A stretch of 12,795 bases of DNA from an uncultured Lewinella sp. (GTDB lineage Bacteria; Bacteroidota; Bacteroidia; Chitinophagales; Saprospiraceae). The stretch spans positions 1 to 12,795 of the forward strand of contig CALIGP010000025.1 in the NCBI GenBank assembly GCA_938021455.1, read 5' to 3'. Numbering within the stretch: the stretch's first letter is position 1; each line of letters begins with the position of its first letter. Below are positions 1-6,574 of this stretch, one piece after another. The position numbers and the translations under genes were made by a program. The notes below the pieces were generated by a model, which made no database searches, was not told where the DNA came from, and saw only the letters and a program-made list of their open reading frames with translations.

Positions 1-573
1 CACAGAAAACAAGAAGACAATGACGGAACCCAGATAGATTAGCGCGTAATTGTTGAAGAGGACCGCCACCAGATAGGCCCCGACCCCAAAGGCCCCCGAA
101 ATCGTCTGCATGATGGTGAAGCCTTTAGTGCGGGCCTCTCCTTCGGGGGTAACATCTGCAATGATCGAGCGAGCAGGGTTAAAGCTTATGTTGATAGCCA
201 GATCGAGCGTCAGCGCGACCGTGAGGGCAACGGTAGCGATAGCTCCAATGCCCAATCCCTCACTAATAACGCCCAAGTAGGGTAATGCCAGAATCATCAG
301 GGCTGCAATGGTTCCACCAATGACGATAAAGGGCCGCCGCCGGCCACCCATAAACCAAACGTTATCACTCACCACCCCGACAATCACCTGCCCTAAAATG
401 CCGGCTAACGGCCCGGCCAGCCAGACTAAGCCAATTTCTTCAAGATTGAGACCGTACTGGGTGTTTAAAATCCAACTCAGGGCCGAAATTTGTACACATA
501 GAGCGAAGCCCATCGCGGTGGCGGGCAGGGACAATAGGGCATATTGGCTGCGGGAGAGATTGGTGGAAGGCAT
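1..573 (-). CDS. MFS transporter of the sugar/SLC45-GPH type, N-terminal part
   Basis: A polytopic inner-membrane transporter; only the first 191 codons are in the window and the gene runs off the left edge. The reading frame, translated by hand on the minus strand, is open from an ATG at 573. It has alternating hydrophobic segments (about residues 12-36, 47-69, 83-104, 109-130, 155-175 and 178 onward), about six helices, as expected for the first half of a 12-helix MFS protein. The loop after helix 2 carries GVVSDNVWFMGGRRRPF (66-82), the MFS motif A region in the form typical of sucrose/maltose-type (SLC45, GPH-like) carriers. RSIIADVTPEGEAR (135-148) matches the helix 4-5 loop of that group. 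Substrate cannot be told; a glycoside or disaccharide symporter is the best guess. A TATCTTTC box lies 32 nt upstream of the ATG. Confidence 0.85.
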   Translation of the reverse strand, partial: MPSTNLSRSQYALLSLPATAMGFALCVQISALSWILNTQYGLNLEEIGLVWLAGPLAGILGQVIVGVVSDNVWFMGGRRRPFIVIGGTIAALMILALPYLGVISEGLGIGAIATVALTVALTLDLAINISFNPARSIIADVTPEGEARTKGFTIMQTISGAFGVGAYLVAVLFNNYALIYLGSVIVFLFSV

Positions 574-605
574 GAGGGGTGTTTTACTTATCGATAATTG
601 GAGAG

Positions 606-613
606 GAAAGATA
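606..613 (-). promoter_or_regulatory. Candidate -7 box for the MFS transporter
   Basis: TATCTTTC on the minus strand matches the Bacteroidota -7 consensus TAnnTTTG at all but the last base. It lies 32 nt upstream of the transporter ATG. No clear TTG -33 element was found at the expected spacing, so this is a candidate only. Confidence 0.35.
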
Positions 614-697
614 GGGATCGCTGCGCGATAGAGAGTGCACGCAGAAGGACGCAGAGGGGGCGGAGGGACGCAGAGGGATCGCTGCGCGATGGAGAGT
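613..697. repeat. 24-bp direct repeat pair, each containing a 13-nt palindrome
   Basis: Positions 613-636 and 674-697 are the same 24-mer with one mismatch. Each contains the palindrome ATCGCTGCGCGAT (617-629 and 678-690), with 5-bp arms and a TGC triloop. The stretch between them holds purine-rich units of the form ACGCAGAGGG. The block lies between the MFS start and the 3' end of the GxxExxY gene and overlaps the left inverted-repeat arm at 635-675. Confidence 0.8.
635..675. repeat. Left arm of ~41-bp inverted repeat flanking the GxxExxY gene
   Basis: The reverse complement of this segment aligns without gaps to 1198-1238, with 32 of 41 bases identical by hand count, including CTCTGCGTCC at one end and TCTGCGTG near the other. 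The two arms bracket the GxxExxY gene at 732-1115. Both arms consist of degenerate ~10-bp units resembling CTCTGCGTCC, so the match may reflect a shared repeat unit rather than transposon ends. Confidence 0.6.
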
Positions 698-731
698 TTA
701 TGCAAAGGCATGAAGAACGCAGGCCATCTAC

Positions 732-1115
732 CTATAATTTATTCACTATCCGGTTGAAGCCGGGAGGGTAGAGAATCCGCTCACAGCGAAAATTAATGAG
801 CAAACCAAGCTTATAGCCCGAGAGCACCAATTGGGTCGTGATTTGCTTAAAATCAACTGTAGTGAGCTGTTTGATGGCCTTCAATTCAAGGACGACTTTT
901 TCGTTTATCAGGATATCGATCTTGAAGGCTACAGTATCCCGAAGCCCCTCCTCATCGATATACACCGGCACCTGACTTCGGGGCGATAAACCAGCCTGTT
1001 TTAAGCGGACCATCAAAATCTTCTCATACACCGACTCGTACAAACCCGGGCCATATTGCCGATGAACATCCAGTAAAATCTTCCGGACGATGTAAGTAAT
1101 TTCATTCTCTGTCAT
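732..1115 (-). CDS. GxxExxY family protein (PD-(D/E)xK nuclease-like fold)
   Basis: A complete 127-residue protein of the GxxExxY family (Pfam PDDEXK_3), widespread in Bacteroidota and of unproven function. The naming motif is G24-L-Y-E27-S-V-Y30. A PD-(D/E)xK-like core follows: D67 in KIDILI, then E77-L-K79 in VLELKA, with Q91 and Q95 downstream in the helix where the fold often carries Q/Y residues. The core residues look intact, so nuclease-type metal chemistry is possible but not shown for the family. The length is normal. Start is ATG at 1115 with AT-rich sequence upstream, which includes TAAATATTTA. The gene appears more AT-rich than its neighbours and lies between inverted repeats (635-675 and 1198-1238), suggesting a small inserted unit. 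It is downstream of and collinear with the helicase gene, 152 bp away. Confidence 0.9.
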   Translation of the reverse strand: MTENEITYIVRKILLDVHRQYGPGLYESVYEKILMVRLKQAGLSPRSQVPVYIDEEGLRDTVAFKIDILINEKVVLELKAIKQLTTVDFKQITTQLVLSGYKLGLLINFRCERILYPPGFNRIVNKL

Positions 1116-1182
1116 AGGGTAGTTTTTAAATATTTATCTAAATAATTTTTCCAAAACTCCTGCACTCCTCATATCTCCCTCT

Positions 1183-1263
1183 GCTGCGAAGCAGCCACTC
1201 TGCGTCCTTCTGCTCCTTTCGCGTCCATCTGCGTGAAACCCCTCATCCCAGCTGCAAAGCAGC
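1183..1263. repeat. Two 13-nt palindromes and the right inverted-repeat arm
   Basis: GCTGCGAAGCAGC (1183-1195) and GCTGCAAAGCAGC (1251-1263) are 5-bp-arm, triloop palindromes differing only in the loop. Between them, 1198-1238 forms the right arm of the inverted repeat around the GxxExxY gene. The second palindrome ends 4 bp before the stop codon of the helicase gene (minus strand), so it could form a hairpin at the 3' end of that transcript, though no T-run follows. Confidence 0.7.
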
Positions 1264-1267
1264 CCCC

Positions 1268-3001
1268 TCAAAAAGGTAAACTATCAAATAGCGACCCCTC
1301 CTCCTCCATCTCCTCCAAATCCACCGACTCCACGAGAAAAAGCGTTTTCATCGCCCGCGTGATGGCTACATACTTCAGATTGGTTTCCTGTTCTTTTTCC
1401 CAGTCTTTTTGTCCTTGCCGGGAGAAGGGCAATTGATCGTAATCGATGATGAATACCCGTTCTTCCTCCAGGCCTTTGGCCCGGTGGATGGTGGAGAGAC
1501 GAATGGCGTTTTCTTTAGCGGAGACGAAGGCTTTGATGCGCTCCAGGATGGCGGAGACCGACCGGCAATCCTTCTGCCAGAGCTCGTATTTTTTGTGTAA
1601 AAACTCCAGCCGCTTTTCGAGGTACTCCGTTTCTACCTGCAGGTAAACTTCGCGGTCAGAAGCCTTAGCGATCTTCTGGGCGTTTTGGCGGATGACCCAC
1701 ATATTCCGGCTAAAGACCTGTTGCTTCAGGGTGTCAAAGTCACGGTAACGCGCCTTGATATTCGCCTGCCGCTCGCCCTGTTTGAAGAGGACCTTAAGTT
1801 CGCCGATGAACTCCGCAGCCTCGTCGGGGGCCACGTGCACCTTCACGTTCTTGTCAATAAACTCAAAGACAAGAATCAAGAGTGGAGCACGGAAACGGCT
1901 GATGATTAGGTCGCCGGGTCTGGCAACTGCGGTAACGTCTTCGATCCCGATCTCCGTTATCTTTCCCTTAGCGCGTTTAGCCCCAACGATGTCTTCCCGG
2001 ATTTCCTGTGCCAGAGCGATCACCCGTTGCGGACAACGGAAACAGGTCGTAAGCGGCAACTGCGTAGCCCGCGTCATCCGTTTTACGCGGGCGAAGGATT
2101 CCACGTCAGCGCCGGTGAAGCCATAGATGGACTGGCGGGGATCACCGACGGCGAGGACACGGCTTCCCTGGCGGCCGTATTTGGCCGCTACTGCAAACTG
2201 AGCTTTGCTGAGATCCTGACATTCATCAATGAAGATCCAATCGTATTTCACCGAAGAACCTAACTGCCAAACGAAGGGTAGGTAGATCATATCGGTAAAA
2301 TCGATGATGTAGCTGCGGGCCGCCATTTCGGTTCCTTCCTTCAGCAGCAAGCGATGCATCCGGTGGTAGAGCTCCAGCTCATCGTGAAAGATTTTGCTGT
2401 TCTCCTCCGTATGGGTGAAAATGCCGAAATGGCGTACCATCTGCTCGAAAGCCTCATAGGTAGGTCCGTTCAGTACGGCCCGATGCTTCTGGTTGATGTT
2501 CAGCAAGCGCTTCTGTACCCGGTAGAGTAAGTTCTTGATGGCAAAGGTTTGCCGGCTGTCGTCCTTGTCTCCAGGGTTAAGCCCGTTGAGTTCGATCAGC
2601 GCTCGAAGGTCGGGTTGCAGCTTTTGCTGCATGGCTTCGCTTTTGAAAAGCGTTAGGTATTTGTGCTCGTTTAGTTGCAGCCGGTTACCATAATCACTGT
2701 TCTCCCGCAAAATTTGAAAGCCCAGGGCGTGAATCGTTTTCACCGTCACGGCGGGCATTCCCTTTGCCTTGAAGCGGCGCCCGATTTCGGTAGCAATGCT
2801 GTTGTTGAAGGCACAAAACAATACCCGGGCAGGCTCCGCCGCAAAGCGGGCACACTCCATGATCGTCGTGGTTTTTCCTGCACCGGCAACTGCGTCGATG
2901 ATACCGTGTCCCTCACCCTCACGGACGAATTTGAAAATGGCCTGTTGTTCGCGGGTGAAAGTCAAAGTGGTGAGGGCTGCTGAGGGCTTAAAGGTAGACA
3001 A
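1268..3001 (-). CDS. UvrD/Rep-type superfamily 1 DNA helicase, compact
   Basis: ATP-dependent 3'-5' DNA helicase of the UvrD/Rep/PcrA group, 577 aa, likely in DNA repair or processing. Motifs in order: Q-motif FTREQQ (15-20), Walker A AGAGKTT (39-45), Ia CAFNNSIATEI (63-73), Ib VKTIHALGFQIL (87-98), Walker B/II IDECQ (258-262), III GDPRQSIYGFTGAD (286-299), IV around TCFRCPQRVIALA (319-331), V RLSTIHRAKGLEEE (501-514), VI YVAITRAMKTLF (544-555). All catalytic motifs are present. It is shorter than UvrD (about 720 aa), and the motif IV to V interval (about 170 aa) suggests a reduced 2B domain. No ATG precedes Walker A in frame; the only usual start is TTG at 3001, with an in-frame TAA seven codons upstream. 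The tail is acidic (DLEEMEEE) and ends SLFDSLPF, which could be a clamp-binding peptide (speculative). The specific cellular role is unknown. Confidence 0.92.
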   Translation of the reverse strand: MSTFKPSAALTTLTFTREQQAIFKFVREGEGHGIIDAVAGAGKTTTIMECARFAAEPARVLFCAFNNSIATEIGRRFKAKGMPAVTVKTIHALGFQILRENSDYGNRLQLNEHKYLTLFKSEAMQQKLQPDLRALIELNGLNPGDKDDSRQTFAIKNLLYRVQKRLLNINQKHRAVLNGPTYEAFEQMVRHFGIFTHTEENSKIFHDELELYHRMHRLLLKEGTEMAARSYIIDFTDMIYLPFVWQLGSSVKYDWIFIDECQDLSKAQFAVAAKYGRQGSRVLAVGDPRQSIYGFTGADVESFARVKRMTRATQLPLTTCFRCPQRVIALAQEIREDIVGAKRAKGKITEIGIEDVTAVARPGDLIISRFRAPLLILVFEFIDKNVKVHVAPDEAAEFIGELKVLFKQGERQANIKARYRDFDTLKQQVFSRNMWVIRQNAQKIAKASDREVYLQVETEYLEKRLEFLHKKYELWQKDCRSVSAILERIKAFVSAKENAIRLSTIHRAKGLEEERVFIIDYDQLPFSRQGQKDWEKEQETNLKYVAITRAMKTLFLVESVDLEEMEEEGSLFDSLPF

Positions 3002-3046
3002 AAAACAACAATTAATAGTTTATTTTATTAAAAAACACATTCCAAG

Positions 3047-3067
3047 GGCGCGGGCGCAGGTGCAAAG
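3047..3067. repeat. Short intergenic motif GGCGC-N3-CGCAGGTGCA, copy 1
   Basis: GGCGC (3047-3051), three spacer bases, then CGCAGGTGCA (3055-3064). The same arrangement appears at 12131-12148 (plus strand) and 4121-4140 (minus strand, five-base spacer), all outside coding regions. It lies in the leader of the helicase gene. Function unknown. Confidence 0.5.
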
Positions 3068-3103
3068 GTTCTTAAAAAAGCAAACAAGAGGAACACATTA
3101 CAC

Positions 3104-3191
3104 GGCGCTGCGCGCCTGGGCTCCCCGGATTGCGCCGCGACTTCGTCGGCGGCTCCATCCGGGGCTAAGGAGGTTCAACCCCTACGGGGTT
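3104..3191. repeat. Three-hairpin intergenic repeat between DUF4846 gene and helicase
   Basis: Three hairpins in tandem: GGCGCTGCGCGCC (3104-3116); a long one with outer arms CCCCGGAT (3123-3130) and ATCCGGGG (3157-3164) and inner arms GCCGCGAC and GTCGGCGGC around a TTC loop, with one bulged base; and AACCCCTACGGGGTT (3177-3191). The CCCCGGAT...ATCCGGGGCTAA...CCCCTACGGGG arrangement resembles repeats I associate with many Bacteroidota genomes. The third hairpin overlaps the 3' end of the DUF4846 gene. The block could stop transcription coming from that gene, but it lacks a T-run. Confidence 0.75.
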
Positions 3192-4057
3192 TCACTAAAT
3201 TGACGAAATTCGTCTGGAGCAAAAGTCCATTCCGGAGTTCTCACCCAATCCTTAAACTCATCTACCTTATACCAGGGGCTCCCGTCTTCCGCCGATGGGT
3301 TTCGTAGCACGTGAATGTCCTGCGCCGGCATATAACCCTGGGCCAACAAAACGCGGACTTCCCCCGTCTCCGGCTGTACCACCCGGTCCACCACAATGAC
3401 CGCGTGCCCCGGGCTTCCCCCCCGAATGAAGACATCCCCAACCTGAATATCTGATACTGACTTAAGCTCCAGCTCATGCACCAGGGAGGCCGTCCCGGCA
3501 TAAGAGAAAACCATTGTCAGGTATTTCCGGAAAGCGGCATAATCGGGGGTCGCTCCGCGGGAAGGCGTCCAGCTAACGCGATTTCCCTTTACGGAAATTC
3601 GTTCACCTCCGCGCCAGCGGCGGTAGTCGGCCTTAAAGCCACTCACGAAATTGAAGTGGATGTCATCATAACGCTTTGCGTCAAATAGGTACTCCGCCCG
3701 CAAGCGCATGATGGCATCAGCACATTGCTGGAGGTCACGGGTACCAACGTCCATGTCCAGTACGGCGGCGTGGGCCGTTTGGTTACCTTTCAAGGCTCCG
3801 TTGAAGAGATAAACCTGGCTACCCGCTGGTTTAAGCGGCTGGTGGCGAAGGAAGTAAGCAAACCCATCGGCAGGGTAAATGCTGCGTTCAAAACCTTCCG
3901 GGGCCATAAAACGGGTAGCGATAGTGGTTCCTTCAGGATTAATCCATCGAAAGGACTCTTTAGCCGGAGGTGAAGATGCCGGAGGTTCCCCCTGAGCGGG
4001 AGCCTTCCCGCAAGTGATTAGGGTGAGCAATAAAAACAGCGGGCATAAAGTTCGCAT
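3182..4057 (-). CDS. DUF4846 domain-containing lipoprotein, possible papain-like fold
   Basis: A 291-aa secreted protein. The N-terminus MRTLCPLFLLLTLITCGKA is a signal sequence; C16 in LITC fits a lipobox, although Thr at -1 is unusual. After a Pro/Ser-rich linker (20-35) comes a domain I recognise as DUF4846, with DMDVGTRDLQQCADA (101-115), MRLRAEYLF (117-125), GDVFIRGGSPGHAVIVVDRV (207-226) and the AQGYMPAQDIHVL segment (239-251). The order Cys at the start of a helix (C112), then GDVFI and PGHAVIV, resembles NlpC/P60 and CHAP cysteine amidases. A cell-envelope hydrolase is therefore possible; this is inference and the family function is not established. Start ATG at 4057 directly precedes the signal peptide. 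The last codons and the TAG stop lie in a repeat (3177-3191). A weak TATCTCCG box lies 18 nt upstream. Likely monocistronic. Confidence 0.8.
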   Translation of the reverse strand: MRTLCPLFLLLTLITCGKAPAQGEPPASSPPAKESFRWINPEGTTIATRFMAPEGFERSIYPADGFAYFLRHQPLKPAGSQVYLFNGALKGNQTAHAAVLDMDVGTRDLQQCADAIMRLRAEYLFDAKRYDDIHFNFVSGFKADYRRWRGGERISVKGNRVSWTPSRGATPDYAAFRKYLTMVFSYAGTASLVHELELKSVSDIQVGDVFIRGGSPGHAVIVVDRVVQPETGEVRVLLAQGYMPAQDIHVLRNPSAEDGSPWYKVDEFKDWVRTPEWTFAPDEFRQFSETP

Positions 4058-4120
4058 ATCTATTCGGGTCAGGTTCGGAGATATAACGGTCTTCTATCCC
4101 TGCTTCTTACCCCATTCACT

Positions 4121-4140
4121 TGCACCTGCGCTCCGGCGCC
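4121..4140. repeat. Short intergenic motif GGCGC-N5-CGCAGGTGCA, copy 2
   Basis: Read on the minus strand: GGCGC (4140-4136), five bases, then CGCAGGTGCA (4130-4121). It begins immediately after the haloperoxidase stop codon (4141-4143) and lies about 60 bp upstream of the DUF4846 start. It matches copies at 3047 and 12131. Confidence 0.5.
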
Positions 4141-6354
4141 CTAAAAGACCTGCAGCACACTACCAAAGCGGCCATCAACCGATCTAAGGAAGTACAGACC
4201 GGAAACCAGATTATCAGTCGACACGTTCGTGCTCCTGCCCTGGCTGCGGAGTTGATGTACCTGACGCCCGGTGACATCATAGATTTTCAGATCAACACCC
4301 AGGCTTTCGGCCGGAAGGTCCAGCCGGACGGCCGTGCCCCGCTGCACAGGATTGGGGAACGCTTTGATTCGGATAGCGGACGGCACCGTCGGAACACTGC
4401 TAACATTGTCCGCAAAAATACTACTCGCCAGTGCGAAGGCATCATCTCCGATGTCAATCCCGATAATGCGCCCAGGAACGTCATCCGCTGGCGGGTGAAT
4501 ACCTCCCCAGATACGGCTCAGGCTCGTCTGGTCAGAGGCGTCCCGGTAAGTCGCCCACTGCAAGACGACATCAACACTTGGGCCCTTCTCGAAGACCAGG
4601 AAGGAATCTTTTTCCGCGACAAACTCCCCTACCCCGCCAGGGAAATAGGGAGTACCCGTAATTTTTTCCAGCACCGTTGCTGCGGCAGAACTATACGTTG
4701 AGTGGCCGGAAATATAGCCCGCGAAATTGGGCGTCACGAAGGTGGGGCGTTGGTAAGGGTACCACATGGTAGGATTGATCCAGCCCACCCCGGCTACGTC
4801 CGTTGCCGGATCATCGATGGCATCCGGCCCGATCCAGGACCTGGCTTTTACCATGGCCAGCGTAGTAACATTTTCAAGTTCTGCAAAGTCCGTAATTCGT
4901 TCAATATAGCCCGAGTCATACTTCATCCCGAATTGGTTGTAGTTCGGGTCCGTCGTTTCACTTGCTTGGCCGTTCTTGGCCATCCAGCGGATGGCAGAAA
5001 CGGGGCGGATGTAATCGTAAGCTCCTTTGATACTCCAGGCAGTAATCGCTGCATCATGCATAGCACCGCCTAGTGTGAGGTAGGCCTTCACGTCATATTC
5101 CAAGCTATCGAGCACTGGTCCTTCACCGGCAAAGCGACGTTCAAAGAGCGGGTGATCCATCACCTTGTTCATAATCGTAAACCAGTGCCCTGGTGGTGTT
5201 TCGCTGGCCGGTCCGTCGGCCCAAAACTCTGCCAGCACCCGCGTGTAATCGCCCCTTGGCACTACGTTCGGGGGGTAAGGTTCGCCCGTTACCGGGTTAA
5301 GGGGGTGACCGTTAGCGCCGAAGGTACCTCCTTCGTGTTCTTTGTAGAATTCCGGATAATCCGCAAAATCGGTGGGGTAATCTCCCTGAAAATTACCTCT
5401 GGCGCCAGGTGATATGTCGTACATCACGCCATCCGTCGGATCCAGGTGGGCAGACCATTTCACCACCATCTCAAATCCCCAGCGGTACATATCGAAGTCT
5501 TCTCCTCCTTCATTAGACCAACGTGGTGGAGGGCCTGGATCGTGATAGATCGGACTATTGCCATACTGTACACCTTGCTGTGGCATAGTCATATCGTCTT
5601 CACCAAGGGCGAAGGGGGTTACTTTACCCCACTCTGCGCCCAGGAATGGCAAAATCGCGTTGCCCAATACATTACCGGACTGGTCAATCACCGTCCCCGG
5701 AAACTGAAGGCTTTGCCAGCGGTTGGGGTCCAGGATTCGGAAAGCAGAAAACGGATTAGTAAACTGCAGGGCCGGGTTTATCGGGTCAGGATAGTCAACG
5801 TTAGCGTAGTCTCCCCGCTCATTGCTCCCATCTTGCTTGCCGAAGTCGATGATCTGTGCGGCAATGTAATTGCCCAGATCAGCGGCTGTGCCTCCTTTAT
5901 AATCGATTCCGTTATAAGCCGGGTCGTAGCCCAGTTCGTTCATTAGATCAAAAGCATCTAACAGGATATCTCCCCCCCGGGGAGAGCCCTGATACCGATG
6001 TATAAGCAACCGGAAGGCGGCGTAGCTAACGGCTTCCCGGGCAGCAGCATCGGGATCTTCAAAGATCGGAATCTGCCATTGCTCGATGGGCAGACTAAAT
6101 TCTCCCTGCGTACTGGTCATCAGGCAGGGGCTACCGTTTTCGGTAACCAGCGACCAGGCGTCGTACATCGCCGCAGAAATGTGGTATAGGTTCCGAGCAT
6201 GGACGACCGGGCGCGCGAAGTCACGGCGGATGGCTTCCAGCAGTTGCTCATTCCATTGCCGAGCCACTGACTGTTCTTCCTGGGCGCTCACCGCAGGTGC
6301 AAAGGAAAGGACAAGAAAAGCAAGGGAAAGCAAACGTAAAATTCCGGTACGCAT
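4141..6354 (-). CDS. Secreted vanadium-dependent haloperoxidase with T9SS sorting domain
   Basis: A 737-aa enzyme of the PAP2/vanadium haloperoxidase family, predicted to oxidise halides with peroxide using bound vanadate. Signal peptide MRTGILRLLSLAFLVLSFAPAVSAQ (1-25) fixes the start at 6354; an upstream in-frame ATG at 6462 would put 36 unlikely residues before it. The vanadate signature is complete: K443 and R450 in KGAYDYIRP, S549-G550-H551 in YISGHS, R614 and H620 in SRIWGGIHPPAD. Spacings K-7-R and R-6-H equal those of the fungal chloroperoxidase. W440 and F544 match, by offset, its active-site W350 and F397. Residues about 663-737 (AFPNPV, IYDVTGRQV, LVSGLYFLRS) form a type A Por/T9SS sorting domain, so the protein should be exported or surface-attached. 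A perfect TAnnTTTG box lies 33 nt upstream. Acid phosphatase activity is a possible alternative, as the two share the vanadate/phosphate site. Confidence 0.93.
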   Translation of the reverse strand: MRTGILRLLSLAFLVLSFAPAVSAQEEQSVARQWNEQLLEAIRRDFARPVVHARNLYHISAAMYDAWSLVTENGSPCLMTSTQGEFSLPIEQWQIPIFEDPDAAAREAVSYAAFRLLIHRYQGSPRGGDILLDAFDLMNELGYDPAYNGIDYKGGTAADLGNYIAAQIIDFGKQDGSNERGDYANVDYPDPINPALQFTNPFSAFRILDPNRWQSLQFPGTVIDQSGNVLGNAILPFLGAEWGKVTPFALGEDDMTMPQQGVQYGNSPIYHDPGPPPRWSNEGGEDFDMYRWGFEMVVKWSAHLDPTDGVMYDISPGARGNFQGDYPTDFADYPEFYKEHEGGTFGANGHPLNPVTGEPYPPNVVPRGDYTRVLAEFWADGPASETPPGHWFTIMNKVMDHPLFERRFAGEGPVLDSLEYDVKAYLTLGGAMHDAAITAWSIKGAYDYIRPVSAIRWMAKNGQASETTDPNYNQFGMKYDSGYIERITDFAELENVTTLAMVKARSWIGPDAIDDPATDVAGVGWINPTMWYPYQRPTFVTPNFAGYISGHSTYSSAAATVLEKITGTPYFPGGVGEFVAEKDSFLVFEKGPSVDVVLQWATYRDASDQTSLSRIWGGIHPPADDVPGRIIGIDIGDDAFALASSIFADNVSSVPTVPSAIRIKAFPNPVQRGTAVRLDLPAESLGVDLKIYDVTGRQVHQLRSQGRSTNVSTDNLVSGLYFLRSVDGRFGSVLQVF

Positions 6355-6387
6355 TATGAGAGTCGTTTTCAAGGTTTGGGATCTCCT

Positions 6388-6395
6388 CAAAGATA
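6388..6395 (-). promoter_or_regulatory. -7 promoter box for the haloperoxidase gene
   Basis: TATCTTTG on the minus strand is a perfect match to the Bacteroidota -7 element TAnnTTTG, 33 nt upstream of the haloperoxidase ATG. At about 17 bases upstream there is GTG rather than the expected TTG, so the -33 element is weak or absent. It lies in the 220-bp region shared with the divergent TerC gene. Confidence 0.55.
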
Positions 6396-6560
6396 ATACT
6401 GTAATGACGTAACACGACGTTTTGGCCGCCTCTTCACAAAGGTTTAGGAAACTGTATGACAAAATTCAGACGACTGCTGACGGCAAATTATTCCTTCTGA
6501 GAATCGACGAACGGCTACATCTTCCCCGAACCATCCTCTACACGTTCCGTTTCTGGGGTA

Positions 6561-6568
6561 TATCTTAC
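6561..6568 (+). promoter_or_regulatory. Possible -7 box for the TerC gene
   Basis: TATCTTAC lies only 6 nt before the ATG at 6575 and matches TAnnTTTG at six positions. If functional it would give an almost leaderless mRNA. The short distance makes this doubtful; the true promoter may lie further up between 6396 and 6560. Confidence 0.25.
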
Positions 6569-6574
6569 CGCCCT

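Noticed and set aside
574..731. Gene between the MFS transporter and the GxxExxY gene
   Set aside because: The stretch is repeats and palindromes with no plausible coding frame.
4120..4701. 193-residue plus-strand frame
   Set aside because: It is antisense to the haloperoxidase C-terminus, with no domain and no start context; a shadow frame.
6355..6462. Upstream ATG for the haloperoxidase
   Set aside because: It would add 36 residues before a standard signal peptide and would overlap the -7 box.
6422..6574. N-terminal extension of the TerC frame from a TTG start
   Set aside because: The extra 51 residues are not hydrophobic, resemble no TerC N-terminus and cover the divergent promoter region; ATG 6575 gives the expected first helix.
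6396..6574. alx-type pH-sensing riboswitch upstream of the TerC gene
   Set aside because: No recognisable conserved helices were found by eye; E. coli-type elements are not expected in this phylum.
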